Position numbers and translations under genes: made by a program
Assembly (NCBI GenBank): GCA_028281575.1
Contig: JANQJP010000064.1
Coordinates: 1 to 64,000 of the forward strand
DNA from: Cellvibrionaceae bacterium
Lineage (GTDB): Bacteria; Pseudomonadota; Gammaproteobacteria; Pseudomonadales; Cellvibrionaceae
Length of the DNA stretch: 64,000 nt
Reading direction: 5' to 3'
Shown: one piece after another, positions 39,922-51,601 of the stretch
Numbering within the stretch: position 1 is the stretch's first letter
Layout of the letters: each line of letters begins with the position of its first letter
Notes under the pieces: model-generated
Database searches by the model: none
What the model was told of the DNA's origin: nothing
Seen by the model: only the letters and a program-made list of their open reading frames with translations

Positions 39922-41091
39922 TTAAGCTCGCTTATCCATCAATTCAATAAAGTGATCAAACAGGCCCGCGGCATCATGTGGTCCCGGGCTTGCTTCCGGG
40001 TGTCCCTGAAAACTAAACGCCGGCTTATCCGTGCGATGTATGCCCTGGAGTGAACCGTCGAACAGTGACCGGTGCGTCGCTTTAAGCGTCGCTGGGAGCG
40101 AGGACTCATCGACAGCAAAACCGTGGTTCTGACTGGTAATCATAACTTTGCCCGAGGCAAGGTCCTGAACCGGATGATTGGCACCGTGGTGGCCAAATTT
40201 CATTTTTACTGTCTTTGCACCACTCGCCAAAGCCAGCAACTGGTGCCCCAGACAAATACCAAAAACGGGGATATCACTGGCGAGAATCTGCTCAATAGCC
40301 TCAATCGCATAAGCACAGGGTTCAGGATCACCCGGACCGTTGGAGAGAAAAACACCGTCCGGCTGCATCGCAAGCACTTCACCCGCAGGTGTTTGCGCCG
40401 GCACAACGATTAGTTCACAGCCGCGATCAACTAACATGCGTAAAATATTTCGCTTGGCACCAAAGTCATAGGCGACAACCTTGTAGCGTTTGCCCTCCGG
40501 CAGAGACTGAAAACCCGCACCTAGCTGCCAGCTACCAGCATCCCATATATGCGTGTCTGCACAACTCACTTCTTTAGCCAGATCCAAGCCCTGCAGACCA
40601 CCAAACTCGCGCGCGCGAAGCAAGGCGCGCTCTTCGTCGATATCTCCCGCCATCACACAGGCATTTTGAGCACCTTTATCTCGCAAAATACGTGTGAGTC
40701 GGCGAGTATCTATATCGGCGATGCCAACAATTTGATTCGCTTTTAAATAGGTGTCGAGCCGTTGTTCAGAACGAAAATTACTTTCGAGAAGGGGCAGATC
40801 GCGAATAACCAAACCCGCAGCCCAAATGCGTTCACGCTCTTCGTCTTCAGCATTAATACCCGTATTGCCAATATGTGGGTATGTGAGGGTGATGATCTGG
40901 CGAGCGTAGGAAGGGTCGGTGAGAATTTCTTGATAGCCAGTGATCGCTGTATTAAACACCACCTCACCAACTGCATGACCATCTGCACCAATGGCTGAAC
41001 CGCGAAATACACTGCCATCCGCTAAAACCAACACTGCAGGGCGTGTTTTCTCGCGGTTAAAATAACTTGAATCTACTTGCTCTTCGGCCAA
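39922..41091 (-). CDS. carA: Carbamoyl phosphate synthase small subunit
   Basis: The glutaminase subunit. The N-terminal domain starts [16 protein letters not shown] and the class I amidotransferase has the Cys in [13 protein letters not shown] with the His-Glu pair in [15 protein letters not shown] longer frame runs to 41220, but its first codon sits on the T tract of a terminator. I therefore prefer TTG at 41091, which has GGAGG 8 bases upstream and gives 389 residues, close to the usual length. The start remains uncertain. carB follows after 12 bases. Confidence 0.95.
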   Translation of the reverse strand: MAEEQVDSSYFNREKTRPAVLVLADGSVFRGSAIGADGHAVGEVVFNTAITGYQEILTDPSYARQIITLTYPHIGNTGINAEDEERERIWAAGLVIRDLPLLESNFRSEQRLDTYLKANQIVGIADIDTRRLTRILRDKGAQNACVMAGDIDEERALLRAREFGGLQGLDLAKEVSCADTHIWDAGSWQLGAGFQSLPEGKRYKVVAYDFGAKRNILRMLVDRGCELIVVPAQTPAGEVLAMQPDGVFLSNGPGDPEPCAYAIEAIEQILASDIPVFGICLGHQLLALASGAKTVKMKFGHHGANHPVQDLASGKVMITSQNHGFAVDESSLPATLKATHRSLFDGSLQGIHRTDKPAFSFQGHPEASPGPHDAAGLFDHFIELMDKRA

Positions 41092-41223
41092 GTATGCACC
41101 CTCCGCGCCTGTATTTATATCTCGCCAAAACCACAGCTTTGGGCCGAACGAAAGAGCCGCACTGATAAAGTTAAGTACGGTTCTGCGACAAAAATGCAGA
41201 GTTTCGATCGACGCTTGCAAAAA

Positions 41224-41251
41224 AGCGAGATGAAGTAAACTTCATCTCGCT
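41224..41251 (-). terminator. Terminator or attenuator upstream of carA
   Basis: AGCGAGATGAAG/CTTCATCTCGCT is a perfect 12-bp stem with a 4-base loop; on the minus strand it is followed by TTTTTT. It lies about 170 bases after the START/GyrI-like gene and 130 bases before the likely carA start. It could end the upstream transcript or act as an attenuator in the carAB leader. Confidence 0.85.
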
Positions 41252-41423
41252 CTAGAAAACATGAGACTCTCTCGGCTTTATGTACCCCACTGATTAACGG
41301 GTGAATAACAGCGTGAGAGGTTACTGCGTTTGCCTCGGCTGGGAGCGGATTGTAGTCGAATTAAACGGTGATTGTCCATCACGATAGCCCGCTTACTGAT
41401 GGAACAAAACATCTGTTTCGCGC

Positions 41424-42347
41424 TTACTTTAATGGGAAATAGACATCCGTCATAAGCTCGTCGTCAGGCACTTCGCCAGGCATATTCATGTAAATCTCAA
41501 AAGGCGCGATGTGCTTATTTACCTTTAATTCTTTATTGCGCTGCATCGCATACAGGGTGGACCAGGCATTACCTAAATGATGGTAAGGTCCGGTATGCCT
41601 CAAGGTATAAACCTTCGTCGCTGGAATACTATCGATGACAAAGCCATCAGCCACATCGGCGAAGTCGGCGTTTACTGGCACAGCACTGGTGTATTCTGCT
41701 TCACCTTTAACCATGTCCCACTTGTGATAAATCGATAAAGCCTGACCTTCGATAACATTTTCTTGCCCCTCTAACGCCGCCATAAGTTTGGCAAAATCCC
41801 GTTCCATCGCCGGCCCAATGTCATCGATACGACACTTGGTCCTCAACCCTAAATACCTGCAACCGCTGTAGCTGGTCTCGCCGTTAAATTCGAGCTGGGA
41901 CTGAACGTGGCCCCGCTCAATATATTCCTTAAGCATCAATAAACCGCGTCGGTAATCCATACCGACAAACGCTTCCATCATCTTTTTCATCCAGAACATG
42001 AAAAAGGGCATTGCGCTATCCATCTTCCAGATAAGCTCTACCTCACCCTGCTTCTGAACAAGCTCGAAGCGGACATCTGCTTGCGACTTCCACGGCGTCA
42101 AAAAGTGTAAATCGTACTCGACAGATACATTTTCTTCTTCGGCAACAATGCGCATATTGCCAGAGCCCACGCGTTGACCCTGCCAATCATAGTATTTTTC
42201 TTGATCTGAGATATTGAGTGCCGCTTCAGGCTCCATGATCAACCATGGCGACCAAACCCGCCACTGATGAAAATCGACGAGTACAGCGTAGATTTCTTCG
42301 ATAGCTGCGTGAATAGATATGGATTCGACAATCTGCATTTTTGGCAT
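41424..42347 (-). CDS. SRPBCC (START-like) plus GyrI-like effector-binding protein
   Basis: A 307-residue protein. Residues 1 to about 145 look like a polyketide-cyclase/START domain (IHAAIEEIYAVLVDFHQWRVWSPW). The C-terminal 150 residues look like a GyrI/AraC effector-binding domain (IPATKVYTLRHTGPYHHLGNAWSTLY ending in DVYFPLK). It lacks DNA-binding and membrane parts. I chose Met at 42347 because a GGGG run precedes it and the conserved domain begins right after. Such fusions are thought to bind small hydrophobic ligands. It sits between dapB and carA, which are usually adjacent. Confidence 0.8.
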   Translation of the reverse strand: MPKMQIVESISIHAAIEEIYAVLVDFHQWRVWSPWLIMEPEAALNISDQEKYYDWQGQRVGSGNMRIVAEEENVSVEYDLHFLTPWKSQADVRFELVQKQGEVELIWKMDSAMPFFMFWMKKMMEAFVGMDYRRGLLMLKEYIERGHVQSQLEFNGETSYSGCRYLGLRTKCRIDDIGPAMERDFAKLMAALEGQENVIEGQALSIYHKWDMVKGEAEYTSAVPVNADFADVADGFVIDSIPATKVYTLRHTGPYHHLGNAWSTLYAMQRNKELKVNKHIAPFEIYMNMPGEVPDDELMTDVYFPLK

Positions 42348-42587
42348 GACAACCCCCCGCTTTTCAAGCCTATAAATGTCTGCGCTCGTGCCACACAAGA
42401 CGCGTTTCGGGATTTCATACTACGCTTTTTTCGTGACCAAACAATGCACCTGACGTTTGCAGCATTTGCAAAAAAACAAGAAAAACTAGACGCAATCGAC
42501 ATAATTAAACACCCATATTCCCGCGAATTAACTTATGATTTGCGCGCCTGGATGTGGGCTTAGATATTGAAATCAAGGAGCTTCAAA

Positions 42588-43202
42588 TTGAAAAAAACGC
42601 ATACATTATCAAAACTTTTTATTGCGCTTTGCTGTCTTTGGGCATTTCCGTCCGCCGCGGAAGATATCCAAAAGACAACCGGCAAATGGGAGTTTAGCGG
42701 TAACCTCTCCATCATCGCATTAGACGGCGACGCAGCGGTTGAGCAGCGCATTGAAGATGACGCCTGGGGTATCGGCTTCACTGCAGACTATGACAACGGC
42801 AGATTTTTGACCTCTATAGGCCTCGACTTAGTCAACTACGGTGACGACGCCAGCTTTACCCAGCGTACCGAAGACACTTTTGGCAACGAGCGCAACAGCG
42901 AGTCAGACGCCAGCGGCGTACTCGCGAGCATCGCGTTTGGCCCCCTTTGGAAACTAGGCAAAGATCAGAGCGTAACCACTTTTATACAGGGCGGCTTTGG
43001 CCATATGTTTAGCTCAAGCAGAAGTATTTCCAACTGCAGCAATTGCTTTAGCGAGGATATCGACATCGAAGGTGGTCCCTTTGCCAAATTCGGCGTATTA
43101 AAAAACACAGGGAGTATTGCTATTGGTGTTAGCTACTATCAGTATCTCGGCGGGGACGGCTTACAGAACAGCTTAAACTTCGTGCTCTCCACACCTTATT
43201 AA
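42588..43202 (+). CDS. Predicted outer-membrane beta-barrel protein
   Basis: A 204-residue secreted protein. It has a signal peptide (KKTHTLSKLFIALCCLWAFPSAA) and then alternating beta-strand patterns such as GIGFTADYDNGRFLTSIGLDLV and a C-terminal aromatic residue (ends PY), as in small OMPs. There are two cysteines in NCSNCF. The start is TTG at 42588 with AAGGAG 8 bases upstream; a TTG 21 bases earlier lacks such a site. I do not recognise the family. It converges with dapB. Confidence 0.7.
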   Translation: MKKTHTLSKLFIALCCLWAFPSAAEDIQKTTGKWEFSGNLSIIALDGDAAVEQRIEDDAWGIGFTADYDNGRFLTSIGLDLVNYGDDASFTQRTEDTFGNERNSESDASGVLASIAFGPLWKLGKDQSVTTFIQGGFGHMFSSSRSISNCSNCFSEDIDIEGGPFAKFGVLKNTGSIAIGVSYYQYLGGDGLQNSLNFVLSTPY

Positions 43203-43213
43203 GAAACTAAATG

Positions 43214-44035
<822 letters not shown>

Positions 44036-44106
44036 TTAAGCCAAGGTAAATGGAATGACGAAAGAATATTGTTAAAACAAGACATGCTCAACAGAGCAAT
44101 GTTCGA

Positions 44107-44260
44107 GCCTTCGGTTGGAGAGAGCATTTTAAAACCATCACTTCATGCTCCGCCATGGATAGCAAGTGTTAGCGCAACGCAGGAGCAGTTGCCGAGATGA
44201 AGTGGCGGAGTTCCAAGGATGAATCTATGCGTTTTTAAAATGCTCTCTCCAACCGAAGGC
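44107..44260. repeat. Palindromic element A (28-bp arms)
   Basis: Perfect 28-base arms lie at 44107-44134 and 44233-44260 (left arm ends GGAGAGAGCATTTTAAAA). The interior contains the family core (CTCCGCCATGGAT, GCAACGCAGGAGCAGTTGCC, GATGAAGTGGCGGAG on plus). It sits in the 304-base gap between dnaJ and dapB; no gene is seen in the rest of the gap. Confidence 0.85.
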
Positions 44261-44333
44261 GCCAGGCGAGCACAAAGCAAAAAAAATAGAGCGTTGCCTT
44301 ACCTAGGGCCTTTTAGCACTAACGAAGACTAAC

Positions 44334-45461
44334 TCAGAGCTTCATATCGCCAAAGAAATTTTTCATTCCTTCAAACCAACTTTCCTGCCGAGGCGAATGC
44401 TTTTTACTTTTCATGCTATCGCGCAATTTTTCTAACAAATCTTTTTGGTCCTTCGATAAATTTACCGGGGTTTCCAAAACGACCCGGCACATCAAATCGC
44501 CTGTTGTACCGCCGCGTACAGAACTTACGCCCTTGCCGCGTAACCGAAACAGTTTACCGGTTTGCGTCTCAGCAGGTACACGCAATTTTACCCGGCCATC
44601 CAAAGTGGGCACTTCAATTTCACCACCTAAACAGGCCTCAAAAATACTGATCGGCACTTCACAATATAAGTTTTTGCCGTCGCGCTGAAAAAACTCATGT
44701 TCACGCACGTGTACCTGCACATATAAATCACCAGCGGGACCACCCTCGGCACCAGCCTCCCCCTCGCCAGCCAAACGAATACGGTCACCCGTATCCACAC
44801 CGGGGGGCACTTTAACTGATAGCGTTTTTGTTTCTTCGACACGCCCCTGACCGTGGCAGGCAGAGCACGGATCACTGATGATCGATCCTGTACCGCGACA
44901 GGTAGGGCAGGTCTGTTGAACCGAGAAAAACCCTTGCTGCATGCGAACCTGTCCATGGCCACCACATGTGGTGCAAGTAGTTGGACTGGTGCCGGGCTTC
45001 GCGCCAGACCCGTTGCACGTACCACACGAAACCAGAGTGGGCACTTTAATTTTTACGGCCTTACCTTTAACGGCCTCTTCAAGACCCAACTCAAGGTTGT
45101 AACGCAAATCCGCGCCACGCGCTGGACCACCACGCCGACCTGCAGCGCCGCCAAAAATATCGCCAAATACATCGCCAAAAATATCCGAAAAACCACCGCC
45201 GCCAAAACCGCCTGCGCCGCCCATACCTGCTGCGCCCTCAAGCCCCTCATGACCATATTGATCGTAGGCGGCGCGTTTCTGGGAATCCGACAAGACCTCG
45301 TAGGCCTCACTCGCCTCTTTAAATTTTTCTTCGGCCTTGGCGTCGTCAGGGTTTCTATCGGGGTGATACTTCATCGCCACACGGCGGTAAGCTTTTTTAA
45401 GCTCCGCATCTGAGGTGCCTTTATCGACACCGAGGACTTCGTAATAATCGCGTTTGGCCAT
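44334..45461 (-). CDS. dnaJ: Chaperone DnaJ
   Basis: A 375-residue Hsp40. It has the J domain with HPD in [10 protein letters not shown], a Gly/Phe-rich linker, four CxxCxGxG zinc repeats ([32 protein letters not shown]) and the C-terminal substrate domains. It stimulates DnaK. It lies downstream of dnaK in the usual order but is separated by 439 bases that include element B. Confidence 0.98.
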   Translation of the reverse strand: MAKRDYYEVLGVDKGTSDAELKKAYRRVAMKYHPDRNPDDAKAEEKFKEASEAYEVLSDSQKRAAYDQYGHEGLEGAAGMGGAGGFGGGGFSDIFGDVFGDIFGGAAGRRGGPARGADLRYNLELGLEEAVKGKAVKIKVPTLVSCGTCNGSGAKPGTSPTTCTTCGGHGQVRMQQGFFSVQQTCPTCRGTGSIISDPCSACHGQGRVEETKTLSVKVPPGVDTGDRIRLAGEGEAGAEGGPAGDLYVQVHVREHEFFQRDGKNLYCEVPISIFEACLGGEIEVPTLDGRVKLRVPAETQTGKLFRLRGKGVSSVRGGTTGDLMCRVVLETPVNLSKDQKDLLEKLRDSMKSKKHSPRQESWFEGMKNFFGDMKL

Positions 45462-45502
45462 AATTGTATCTAACGTAAAAACCTATTTATTCATTAACAA
45501 CA

Positions 45503-45530
45503 AACGCGGGACAAGCCCGCGTTGTTTTTT
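45503..45530 (+). terminator. Terminator-like hairpin between dnaK and dnaJ
   Basis: AACGCGGG/CCCGCGTT (8 bp, 5-base loop), followed on plus by GTTTTTTT. On the minus strand, the direction of dnaK to dnaJ, the hairpin is followed only by TGTTGTT. It lies about 40 bases upstream of the dnaJ start, so it could reduce read-through from dnaK or stop antisense transcription. Confidence 0.5.
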
Positions 45531-45615
45531 TGTGCTTTATTTAAAAAGCGACGTTGAGCATATTTTTGCAAAGGCCCGTAACACGTTCGAGCACGTCCAA
45601 GTTTTTGTGCATTCG

Positions 45616-45849
45616 CGTTTGCGTGGCAGCGATACATTCAAAAACCGTCAATTCTTGCTCCGCCATGGATGGCGGATGTTAGAGCAACGCAGCAGCAGTT
45701 GCCAAGATGAATTGGCGGAACTACATGAGTGGAGCGGATTAAAACAAAGCAGTGCTTCGTTCCGCGTAACGACCCTTATCTATGATTTTGGGCCGGCCCT
45801 GCTTGCAGGTATTCATGCGTTTTTTGAATGTATCGCTGCCACGCAAACG
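45616..45849. repeat. Palindromic element B (29-bp arms), dnaK-dnaJ gap
   Basis: Perfect 29-base arms lie at 45616-45644 and 45821-45849 (left arm CGTTTGCGTGGCAGCG..., ending TTCAAAAA). The interior has the family core plus an extra segment of about 90 bases with further small hairpins. The outer right flank (to 45896, ending TGCACCACGGG) matches the right end of element D and abuts the dnaK stop codon. Confidence 0.85.
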
Positions 45850-45900
45850 ATTCGAGGGCACGAATGCTGACGCGTTTAAGCTAAATGCACCACGGGATAT

Positions 45901-47826
45901 TTATTTATCGTCTTTAACCTCTTCAAACTCGGCATCAACCACACCTTCTTCAGCTGGCTTTTCCTGCGCAGCATCGGTTGCATCCGCCGCACCTTCTGCC
46001 GCTTTGCTCTGCTCGGCGTACAGTTTTTGCGCGAGATCGCCAGAGGCATCTGTCAGTGCCTTAGTCGCTGCCTCAATCGCTTCTTTATCATCACCTTTGA
46101 CAACCTCTTCGGCCTTGGCGACGGCGGACTCGATAGCAGACTTCTCGTCTGCTGTCGCCTTGTCACCCGCTTCTTCAAGAGTCTTCTTCGTTGCATGAAT
46201 CAAACCTTCGAGCGTATTACGCGCGCTGACCAGTTCTTCAAATTTGCGGTCGGCTTCAGCATTCGCTTCAGCATCCTGCACCATCTTATCGATCTCACCA
46301 TCGCTCAAACCGGAAGACGCTTTGATGACAATGCTCTGCTCCTTGCCAGTGGCTTTATCCTTCGCCGAAACATTCAAAATACCGTTAGCATCAATGTCAA
46401 AAGTCACTTCAACTTGCGGCATACCACGCGGTGCTGGCGGAATATCCGCCAAATCAAATCGGCCCAACGACTTGTTGCCCGAAGCTTGCTTGCGCTCACC
46501 CTGAACCACATGAATCGTAACAGCCGTTTGGTTATCCTCCGCTGTGGAAAATACTTGAGACTTCTTAGTGGGAATTGTCGTGTTTTTCTCGATCAACGGC
46601 GTTGCGACACCGCCCATCGTTTCGATACCCAACGTCAGTGGCGTAACGTCAAGGAGCAATACATCTTTAACGTCACCAGCCAAAACCGCACCTTGAATTG
46701 CCGCCCCCATAGCAACAGCTTCGTCCGGGTTAACATCTTTGCGTGGCTCTTTGCCAAAGAAGTCGGCAACCTTGCTCTGCACCAAAGGCATGCGGGTCTG
46801 GCCACCAACCAAAATAACATCGTCGATATCGCCAACGGAAAGATCGGCATCTTGCAGCGCGGTTTTTACCGGCTCAAGTGAACGCGTCACCAACTCTTCA
46901 ACCAATGACTCCAACTTCGCACGGGTGAGTTTAACCACCAAGTGTTTGGGGCCAGTTGCGTCTGCAGTAATGTAAGGCAAATTAACTTCCGTCTGCTGAC
47001 TTGAAGACAACTCGATTTTAGCTTTCTCCGCCGCTTCTTTAAGACGCTGTAAGGCCAGAGGGTCATTGTGTAAATCGATACCATTGGACGACTTAAACTC
47101 ATCCGCCAAATATTCGATCAAGCGAAGGTCAAAATCTTCACCACCGAGGAAGGTATCACCGTTGGTCGAAAGCACTTCAAATTGGTGCTCCCCATCGACG
47201 TCTGCGATTTCAATAATCGAAATATCGAAAGTACCACCACCGAGATCATAAACAGCAATGGTGCGGTCACCTTTAGCCTTATCCATACCATAGGCAAGCG
47301 CTGCTGCTGTTGGCTCATTGATAATACGTTTAACATCCAGGCCCGCAATTTTGCCCGCATCTTTGGTTGCCTGACGCTGAGAGTCGTTGAAGTAGGCAGG
47401 TACGGTAATAACGGCTTCAGTGATGGTCTCACCCAGATAATCCTCCGCCGTTTTCTTCATCTTTTTGAGAACTTCAGCGGAAATCTGCGGTGGTGCTTTT
47501 TTATCGCCCTTGGCTTCAACCCAGGCATCACCGTTATCGGCCGCAACGATGGTATAAGGCACCATGGAGATATCTTTTTGTACAACATCATCGCTGAATT
47601 TACGACCGATTAGTCTCTTCACAGCAAACAAGGTATTTTGAGGGTTGGTCACCGCCTGGCGCTTGGCACTCTGGCCAACTAGGATTTCATTTTCGTCGGT
47701 AAATGCAACGATGGAAGGGGTCGTGCGGTCGCCTTCAGCATTTTCAATGACTTTAGATTTATCGCCTTCAAGTATCGATACACACGAGTTCGTTGTACCG
47801 AGGTCGATGCCAATAATTTTACCCAT
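45901..47826 (-). CDS. dnaK: Chaperone DnaK (Hsp70)
   Basis: A 641-residue Hsp70. It starts [17 protein letters not shown] and contains [30 protein letters not shown] and [10 protein letters not shown], with the linker [15 protein letters not shown]. The acidic C-terminus ends EEVKDDK. The length is standard. grpE lies 120 bases upstream and dnaJ downstream. Confidence 0.99.
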   Translation of the reverse strand: MGKIIGIDLGTTNSCVSILEGDKSKVIENAEGDRTTPSIVAFTDENEILVGQSAKRQAVTNPQNTLFAVKRLIGRKFSDDVVQKDISMVPYTIVAADNGDAWVEAKGDKKAPPQISAEVLKKMKKTAEDYLGETITEAVITVPAYFNDSQRQATKDAGKIAGLDVKRIINEPTAAALAYGMDKAKGDRTIAVYDLGGGTFDISIIEIADVDGEHQFEVLSTNGDTFLGGEDFDLRLIEYLADEFKSSNGIDLHNDPLALQRLKEAAEKAKIELSSSQQTEVNLPYITADATGPKHLVVKLTRAKLESLVEELVTRSLEPVKTALQDADLSVGDIDDVILVGGQTRMPLVQSKVADFFGKEPRKDVNPDEAVAMGAAIQGAVLAGDVKDVLLLDVTPLTLGIETMGGVATPLIEKNTTIPTKKSQVFSTAEDNQTAVTIHVVQGERKQASGNKSLGRFDLADIPPAPRGMPQVEVTFDIDANGILNVSAKDKATGKEQSIVIKASSGLSDGEIDKMVQDAEANAEADRKFEELVSARNTLEGLIHATKKTLEEAGDKATADEKSAIESAVAKAEEVVKGDDKEAIEAATKALTDASGDLAQKLYAEQSKAAEGAADATDAAQEKPAEEGVVDAEFEEVKDDK

Positions 47827-47946
47827 GTAAACTCTCCAATTTAAATGTGGAAGGCCATGGCCTTCAACGTGAATTCTAGTGCAGCCTTTATCAGGCGCTT
47901 AGCATTGCAGCTTAATATGTGAACACTTCTCTATTTTTCAAGTGCT

Positions 47947-48522
47947 TCAGGCATCCGCTTTTGATACAACAACCATCGCGGGACGAACCAGTCGGCCCTG
48001 CAGGGTATAGCCCTTTTGAACGACGGTGAGCACCGTATTGGGCTCGACCTCGGTATTGGGAACGGCAGATATCGCTTGATGTAATTGCGGGTCAAAAGGC
48101 TCGCCCTCCGGCGCAACTGCTTCGACCTTATGCGTCTTAAGCGTGTCGATGAATGTTTTCAATGTCAGTTCAACACCTTCTCTCTGCAACGCCGGATCTG
48201 CCGTCTCCGAGGAAAAGGCGTCGATGGCACGCTCGAGATTGTCGACAACGGGAAGTAAGCCATTAACAAACTTTTCCAAACCGAATTTGTGGGCCTTCTC
48301 GACGTCCTGCTCCGCGCGACGGCGCACATTTTGCGCTTCGGCTGCAGCACGCAAGGCCTGCTCTTTTGCCGCGACGAGCTCTTCTTCCAGTGCCGCTATA
48401 CGCGCGGACAAACTTTCTATAGATGGAGCTTCACCCTGCCCGGCTTCCTGTGATTCCAGAGTCACCTGGTCCTCTTCCAAGGCTTCGCCGACAGAAGCCT
48501 GTTGCTGTTCGTCATTGCTCAC
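47947..48522 (-). CDS. grpE: Nucleotide exchange factor GrpE
   Basis: A 191-residue GrpE: a long N-terminal coiled coil ([25 protein letters not shown]) followed by the conserved [15 protein letters not shown] and the beta-wing ending [19 protein letters not shown] use GTG at 48522 because GGAG lies 6 bases upstream and the longer frame adds an unrelated N-terminus. It is divergent from recN, which is SOS controlled. Confidence 0.96.
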   Translation of the reverse strand: MSNDEQQQASVGEALEEDQVTLESQEAGQGEAPSIESLSARIAALEEELVAAKEQALRAAAEAQNVRRRAEQDVEKAHKFGLEKFVNGLLPVVDNLERAIDAFSSETADPALQREGVELTLKTFIDTLKTHKVEAVAPEGEPFDPQLHQAISAVPNTEVEPNTVLTVVQKGYTLQGRLVRPAMVVVSKADA

Positions 48523-48642
48523 AATGATCTCCACAAAGTTTTGAGACAATATCGTTTGCGCCAGATATGGGGACACTATTCCTGCATTCAAGCCCGATAA
48601 AAAAACATTCATTCAAACCCGCTAGCCAGACATAAAAAAACA

Positions 48643-48658
48643 CTGTATAAATACACAG
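48643..48658. promoter_or_regulatory. LexA box upstream of recN
   Basis: CTGTATAAATACACAG fits the LexA consensus CTG-N10-CAG with an AT-rich centre. It lies 15 bases before the recN ATG. recN is a classic SOS gene, so the site is expected. Confidence 0.85.
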
Positions 48659-48673
48659 AAAAACGAGTCGACC

Positions 48674-50338
48674 ATGCTTACTCATCTGCAAATCTCTAAT
48701 TTCACTCTCGTTGAGCAACTCGAGCTGGAACTGGACAGAGGCCTGACCGCGCTAACTGGCGAAACCGGCGCAGGGAAATCGATTATGCTCGACGCGCTCA
48801 GCCTCGTGCTCGGCGATAGAGCCGATGCCGATAAAGTGCGCCAGGGCGCGGAACGTGCGGATATTCAAGCCACCTTTTCCACCGAAAAACTCCCGTTTGT
48901 CAGCAAGTGGCTGAACGAGCAGGAACTCGCCGCCAGCGACGAGTGCTTGTTGCGCCGCGTCATTACAAGAGAAGGCCGGTCACGCGCATTTATCAATGGC
49001 CAGTCTGTGACGCTGCAACAGCAAAAAGCCCTCGGGGATATGCTCGTCGATATCCATGGCCAGCACGAGCACCAGTCACTGTTAAAGCTTGCGACTCACC
49101 TTCGTCTGCTCGACGAATTTGGCCAACAACGAGAGCTCGCTAAAGAGGTTAAACGCGCCTACTACCACTGGCATACAAACAACGAGCGTTTAAATCACCT
49201 GAAATCCCAGAGCGACGAAATCAACGCGCGCTTCCAATTACTCAGCTACCAAGTCGACGAGCTCAATCAGTTAGACCTGCAAGTGGGAGAAATCGAAGCG
49301 CTCGAAAGTGAACAGAAGCAACTATTAAATCTGGAAAAAATTCAGCAGCATTGCCAGCACGTATTAGATATATGCGATGCTGACGAAACCGGTTTGGTGC
49401 CCCGGCTCAACACAGCTCTGCGTTTACTGAATGAACTCGGCGAAAAACCCTCAGCCCTAGCCAACGCGGAATCTTTAATTGAACAGGCGCTGATCAATAT
49501 TCAAGAGGCCCAGTCTGACCTTGAGCACGAACAGGGTAGCGACGCACTCGACCCTTCACGGCTCCCCGAAATCGAAACGCGGCTTTCCGCTATCTACGAC
49601 ATCGCCCGAAAACATCGCTGTTTGCCTGAAGAGCTTCACACAACGCATAGCCAACTCGCTCAAGAATTAGATCAGCTGCAAAGTGGCGACGCGCAAATCG
49701 ACCAGCTCGAGCGCGAGCTCGCCGAGTTATCGCAAAATTATCAAACACACGCCGACAAGCTCAGTAAGGCCAGAAAAAAATCCGCCGCAACGCTTGCGAA
49801 ACGGATAAATGAAAAACTCCAACAATTGGCAATGACCCACGCTAATTTTTACATTGCACTGCACGCGACGAATAATGCGGTTCCGGTGGCCAACGGTAAC
49901 GAAGTTGTTGAATTTCTTATTTCAACAGCACCAGGCCAAGCACCCAAAGCGCTCGCAAAAATTGCCTCCGGGGGGGAACTATCGCGAATTAGCCTGGCGA
50001 TCCAAGTGGTCACGGCGCAAACATCCACCATTCCCACGCTTGTTTTTGACGAAGTGGATGTCGGCATAGGCGGAACGACCGGAGATGTTGTCGGCAAGTT
50101 ACTGCGCGAACTCGGCGAATGCGGTCAGGTACTTTGCGTGACCCATTTGGCCCAGGTCGCCAGCAAGGCACACCACCATTTACGTGTTGAAAAAACCTTC
50201 CAGCGGGAAAATGTCAGTTCCGCACTGACCGTGCTGGAAGACGAGGAGAAAGTCCTCGAAATTGCACGTATGATGGGTGGAGCAATCGATTCAGAACAGT
50301 CACTCGCTCACGCGCGTGAGATGCTCGAAAGCGACTAA
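48674..50338 (+). CDS. recN: DNA repair protein RecN
   Basis: A 554-residue SMC-like ATPase. It has Walker A GETGAGKSIML near residue 29-39, a long coiled coil, the ABC signature IASGGELSRISLAI and Walker B TLVFDEVDVGIGG. It acts in double-strand break repair by tethering DNA. It is divergent from grpE. Confidence 0.97.
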   Translation: MLTHLQISNFTLVEQLELELDRGLTALTGETGAGKSIMLDALSLVLGDRADADKVRQGAERADIQATFSTEKLPFVSKWLNEQELAASDECLLRRVITREGRSRAFINGQSVTLQQQKALGDMLVDIHGQHEHQSLLKLATHLRLLDEFGQQRELAKEVKRAYYHWHTNNERLNHLKSQSDEINARFQLLSYQVDELNQLDLQVGEIEALESEQKQLLNLEKIQQHCQHVLDICDADETGLVPRLNTALRLLNELGEKPSALANAESLIEQALINIQEAQSDLEHEQGSDALDPSRLPEIETRLSAIYDIARKHRCLPEELHTTHSQLAQELDQLQSGDAQIDQLERELAELSQNYQTHADKLSKARKKSAATLAKRINEKLQQLAMTHANFYIALHATNNAVPVANGNEVVEFLISTAPGQAPKALAKIASGGELSRISLAIQVVTAQTSTIPTLVFDEVDVGIGGTTGDVVGKLLRELGECGQVLCVTHLAQVASKAHHHLRVEKTFQRENVSSALTVLEDEEKVLEIARMMGGAIDSEQSLAHAREMLESD

Positions 50339-50436
50339 CGCAATTTACTGTTACATACCGTTATTGTCCCATTAACTTTTTATGATTTTGCTGAAACGCT
50401 TGCATTTAAATGGGCCTCGCTTATTAAGCAAAATAC

Positions 50437-50550
50437 GAGGCATGGATTGGGAGCTTGTATTAGAGACCTTCACCAGCAGGGATGCTGGTGCAGAGCCTAC
50501 ATGGATGTATGCATGGCGTGTCTCTAATACAAGCCCCCAATTCATGCCTC
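50437..50550. repeat. Palindromic element C (31-bp arms)
   Basis: Arms lie at 50437-50467 and 50520-50550 and pair at 29 of 31 positions. Inside are a perfect 8-bp hairpin CACCAGCA-GGGA-TGCTGGTG and the family motif TACATGGATGTATGCATGG. It lies between recN and srkA; nothing else is seen in that 269-base gap. Confidence 0.8.
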
Positions 50551-50607
50551 TCCTAGTTAACGGGAGCAATGGTCTAACATATTTAAATATTTATACGAGC
50601 CCGGCGC

Positions 50608-51600
50608 ATGCCTTATAATTCGACACCCCCACCTTTTGCTGAACTCTCACTCGATACTGTCATTGATGCGGTTGAAAGCTTAGGTTATTTGAGTGATCTG
50701 CGGGTACTGCCATTAAACAGCTATGAAAACCGGGTTTATCAGATCGGGATAGAAAACGAGACGCCGATCATCGCCAAATTTTATCGTCCGTTTCGTTGGA
50801 ACGATGAACAAATTCTCGAAGAACACATTTTCTCACTTGAACTCGCTAATGCAGAAATCCCCGTTATCCCGCCGATCGAAATTGATGGACAAACACTATT
50901 TACATATAAAAATTTTCGTTTTTCGATCGCACAACGACGCGGCGGTCACGCACCCGAACTCGATAACCTCGAAACACTTTTTACCCTTGGTCAGTATTTA
51001 GGTCGCATTCATGCCATTGGCGCCGTTAAACCTTTTAATTCGCGGCCGGCAATTAATTTAGAAGGCTTCGCCGTTGATAGCCGTGATTTTTTACTCACCA
51101 GCGGTATGTTACCCACGAACCTGGAACAGTCCTATTCAACCGTCGCCGAACAGCTTATTGAAAAAATGCGGCCGGTATTTTCAACTACGAAATTTGCAAC
51201 GATAAGACTTCACGGCGACTGTCATCCAGGAAATATTTTGACGCGCCCGGAATCGCTTTACATCGTCGATCTCGACGACTGTCGTTCCGGACCGGCAATA
51301 CAAGATATCTGGATGCTGATCTCAGGCAACATGGATCAGAAAAAACGCCAACTCACCGAGCTTATCGAAGGCTATGAAGAATTTCATAACTTTAATTTGA
51401 GCGAGCTAAAGCTAATAGAAACACTGCGCACTATGCGGCTGATGCATTATGCAGCCTGGCTCGCTCGCCGCTGGCACGATCCCGCATTTCCACACGCATT
51501 TCCATGGTTTAATACCGAACGCTATTGGGCTGAACATATTCAAGAGTTAAAAGAACAACTGTTCGAGCTTGATGAAAAGCCCATATTACTCACCCCATAA
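50608..51600 (+). CDS. srkA: Stress response kinase SrkA (YihE/RdoA)
   Basis: A 330-residue aminoglycoside-phosphotransferase-like protein kinase. It has YENRVYQIGIE (nucleotide-binding), the catalytic loop LHGDCHPGNIL and the metal motif IVDLDDCRSGP, followed by the HYAAWLARRW region typical of YihE. It is linked to stress survival in E. coli. The C-terminus meets element D. Confidence 0.94.
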   Translation: MPYNSTPPPFAELSLDTVIDAVESLGYLSDLRVLPLNSYENRVYQIGIENETPIIAKFYRPFRWNDEQILEEHIFSLELANAEIPVIPPIEIDGQTLFTYKNFRFSIAQRRGGHAPELDNLETLFTLGQYLGRIHAIGAVKPFNSRPAINLEGFAVDSRDFLLTSGMLPTNLEQSYSTVAEQLIEKMRPVFSTTKFATIRLHGDCHPGNILTRPESLYIVDLDDCRSGPAIQDIWMLISGNMDQKKRQLTELIEGYEEFHNFNLSELKLIETLRTMRLMHYAAWLARRWHDPAFPHAFPWFNTERYWAEHIQELKEQLFELDEKPILLTP

Positions 51601-51601
51601 A

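Noticed and set aside
41092-41220. N-terminal extension of CarA beginning at a TTG at 41220
   Set aside because: It begins in the T tract of a strong hairpin, adds 43 residues absent from the usual family length, and a TTG with GGAGG upstream lies at 41091.
48523-48612. N-terminal extension of GrpE to an ATG at 48612
   Set aside because: The extension looks unrelated to GrpE and a GTG at 48522 has a well placed GGAG.
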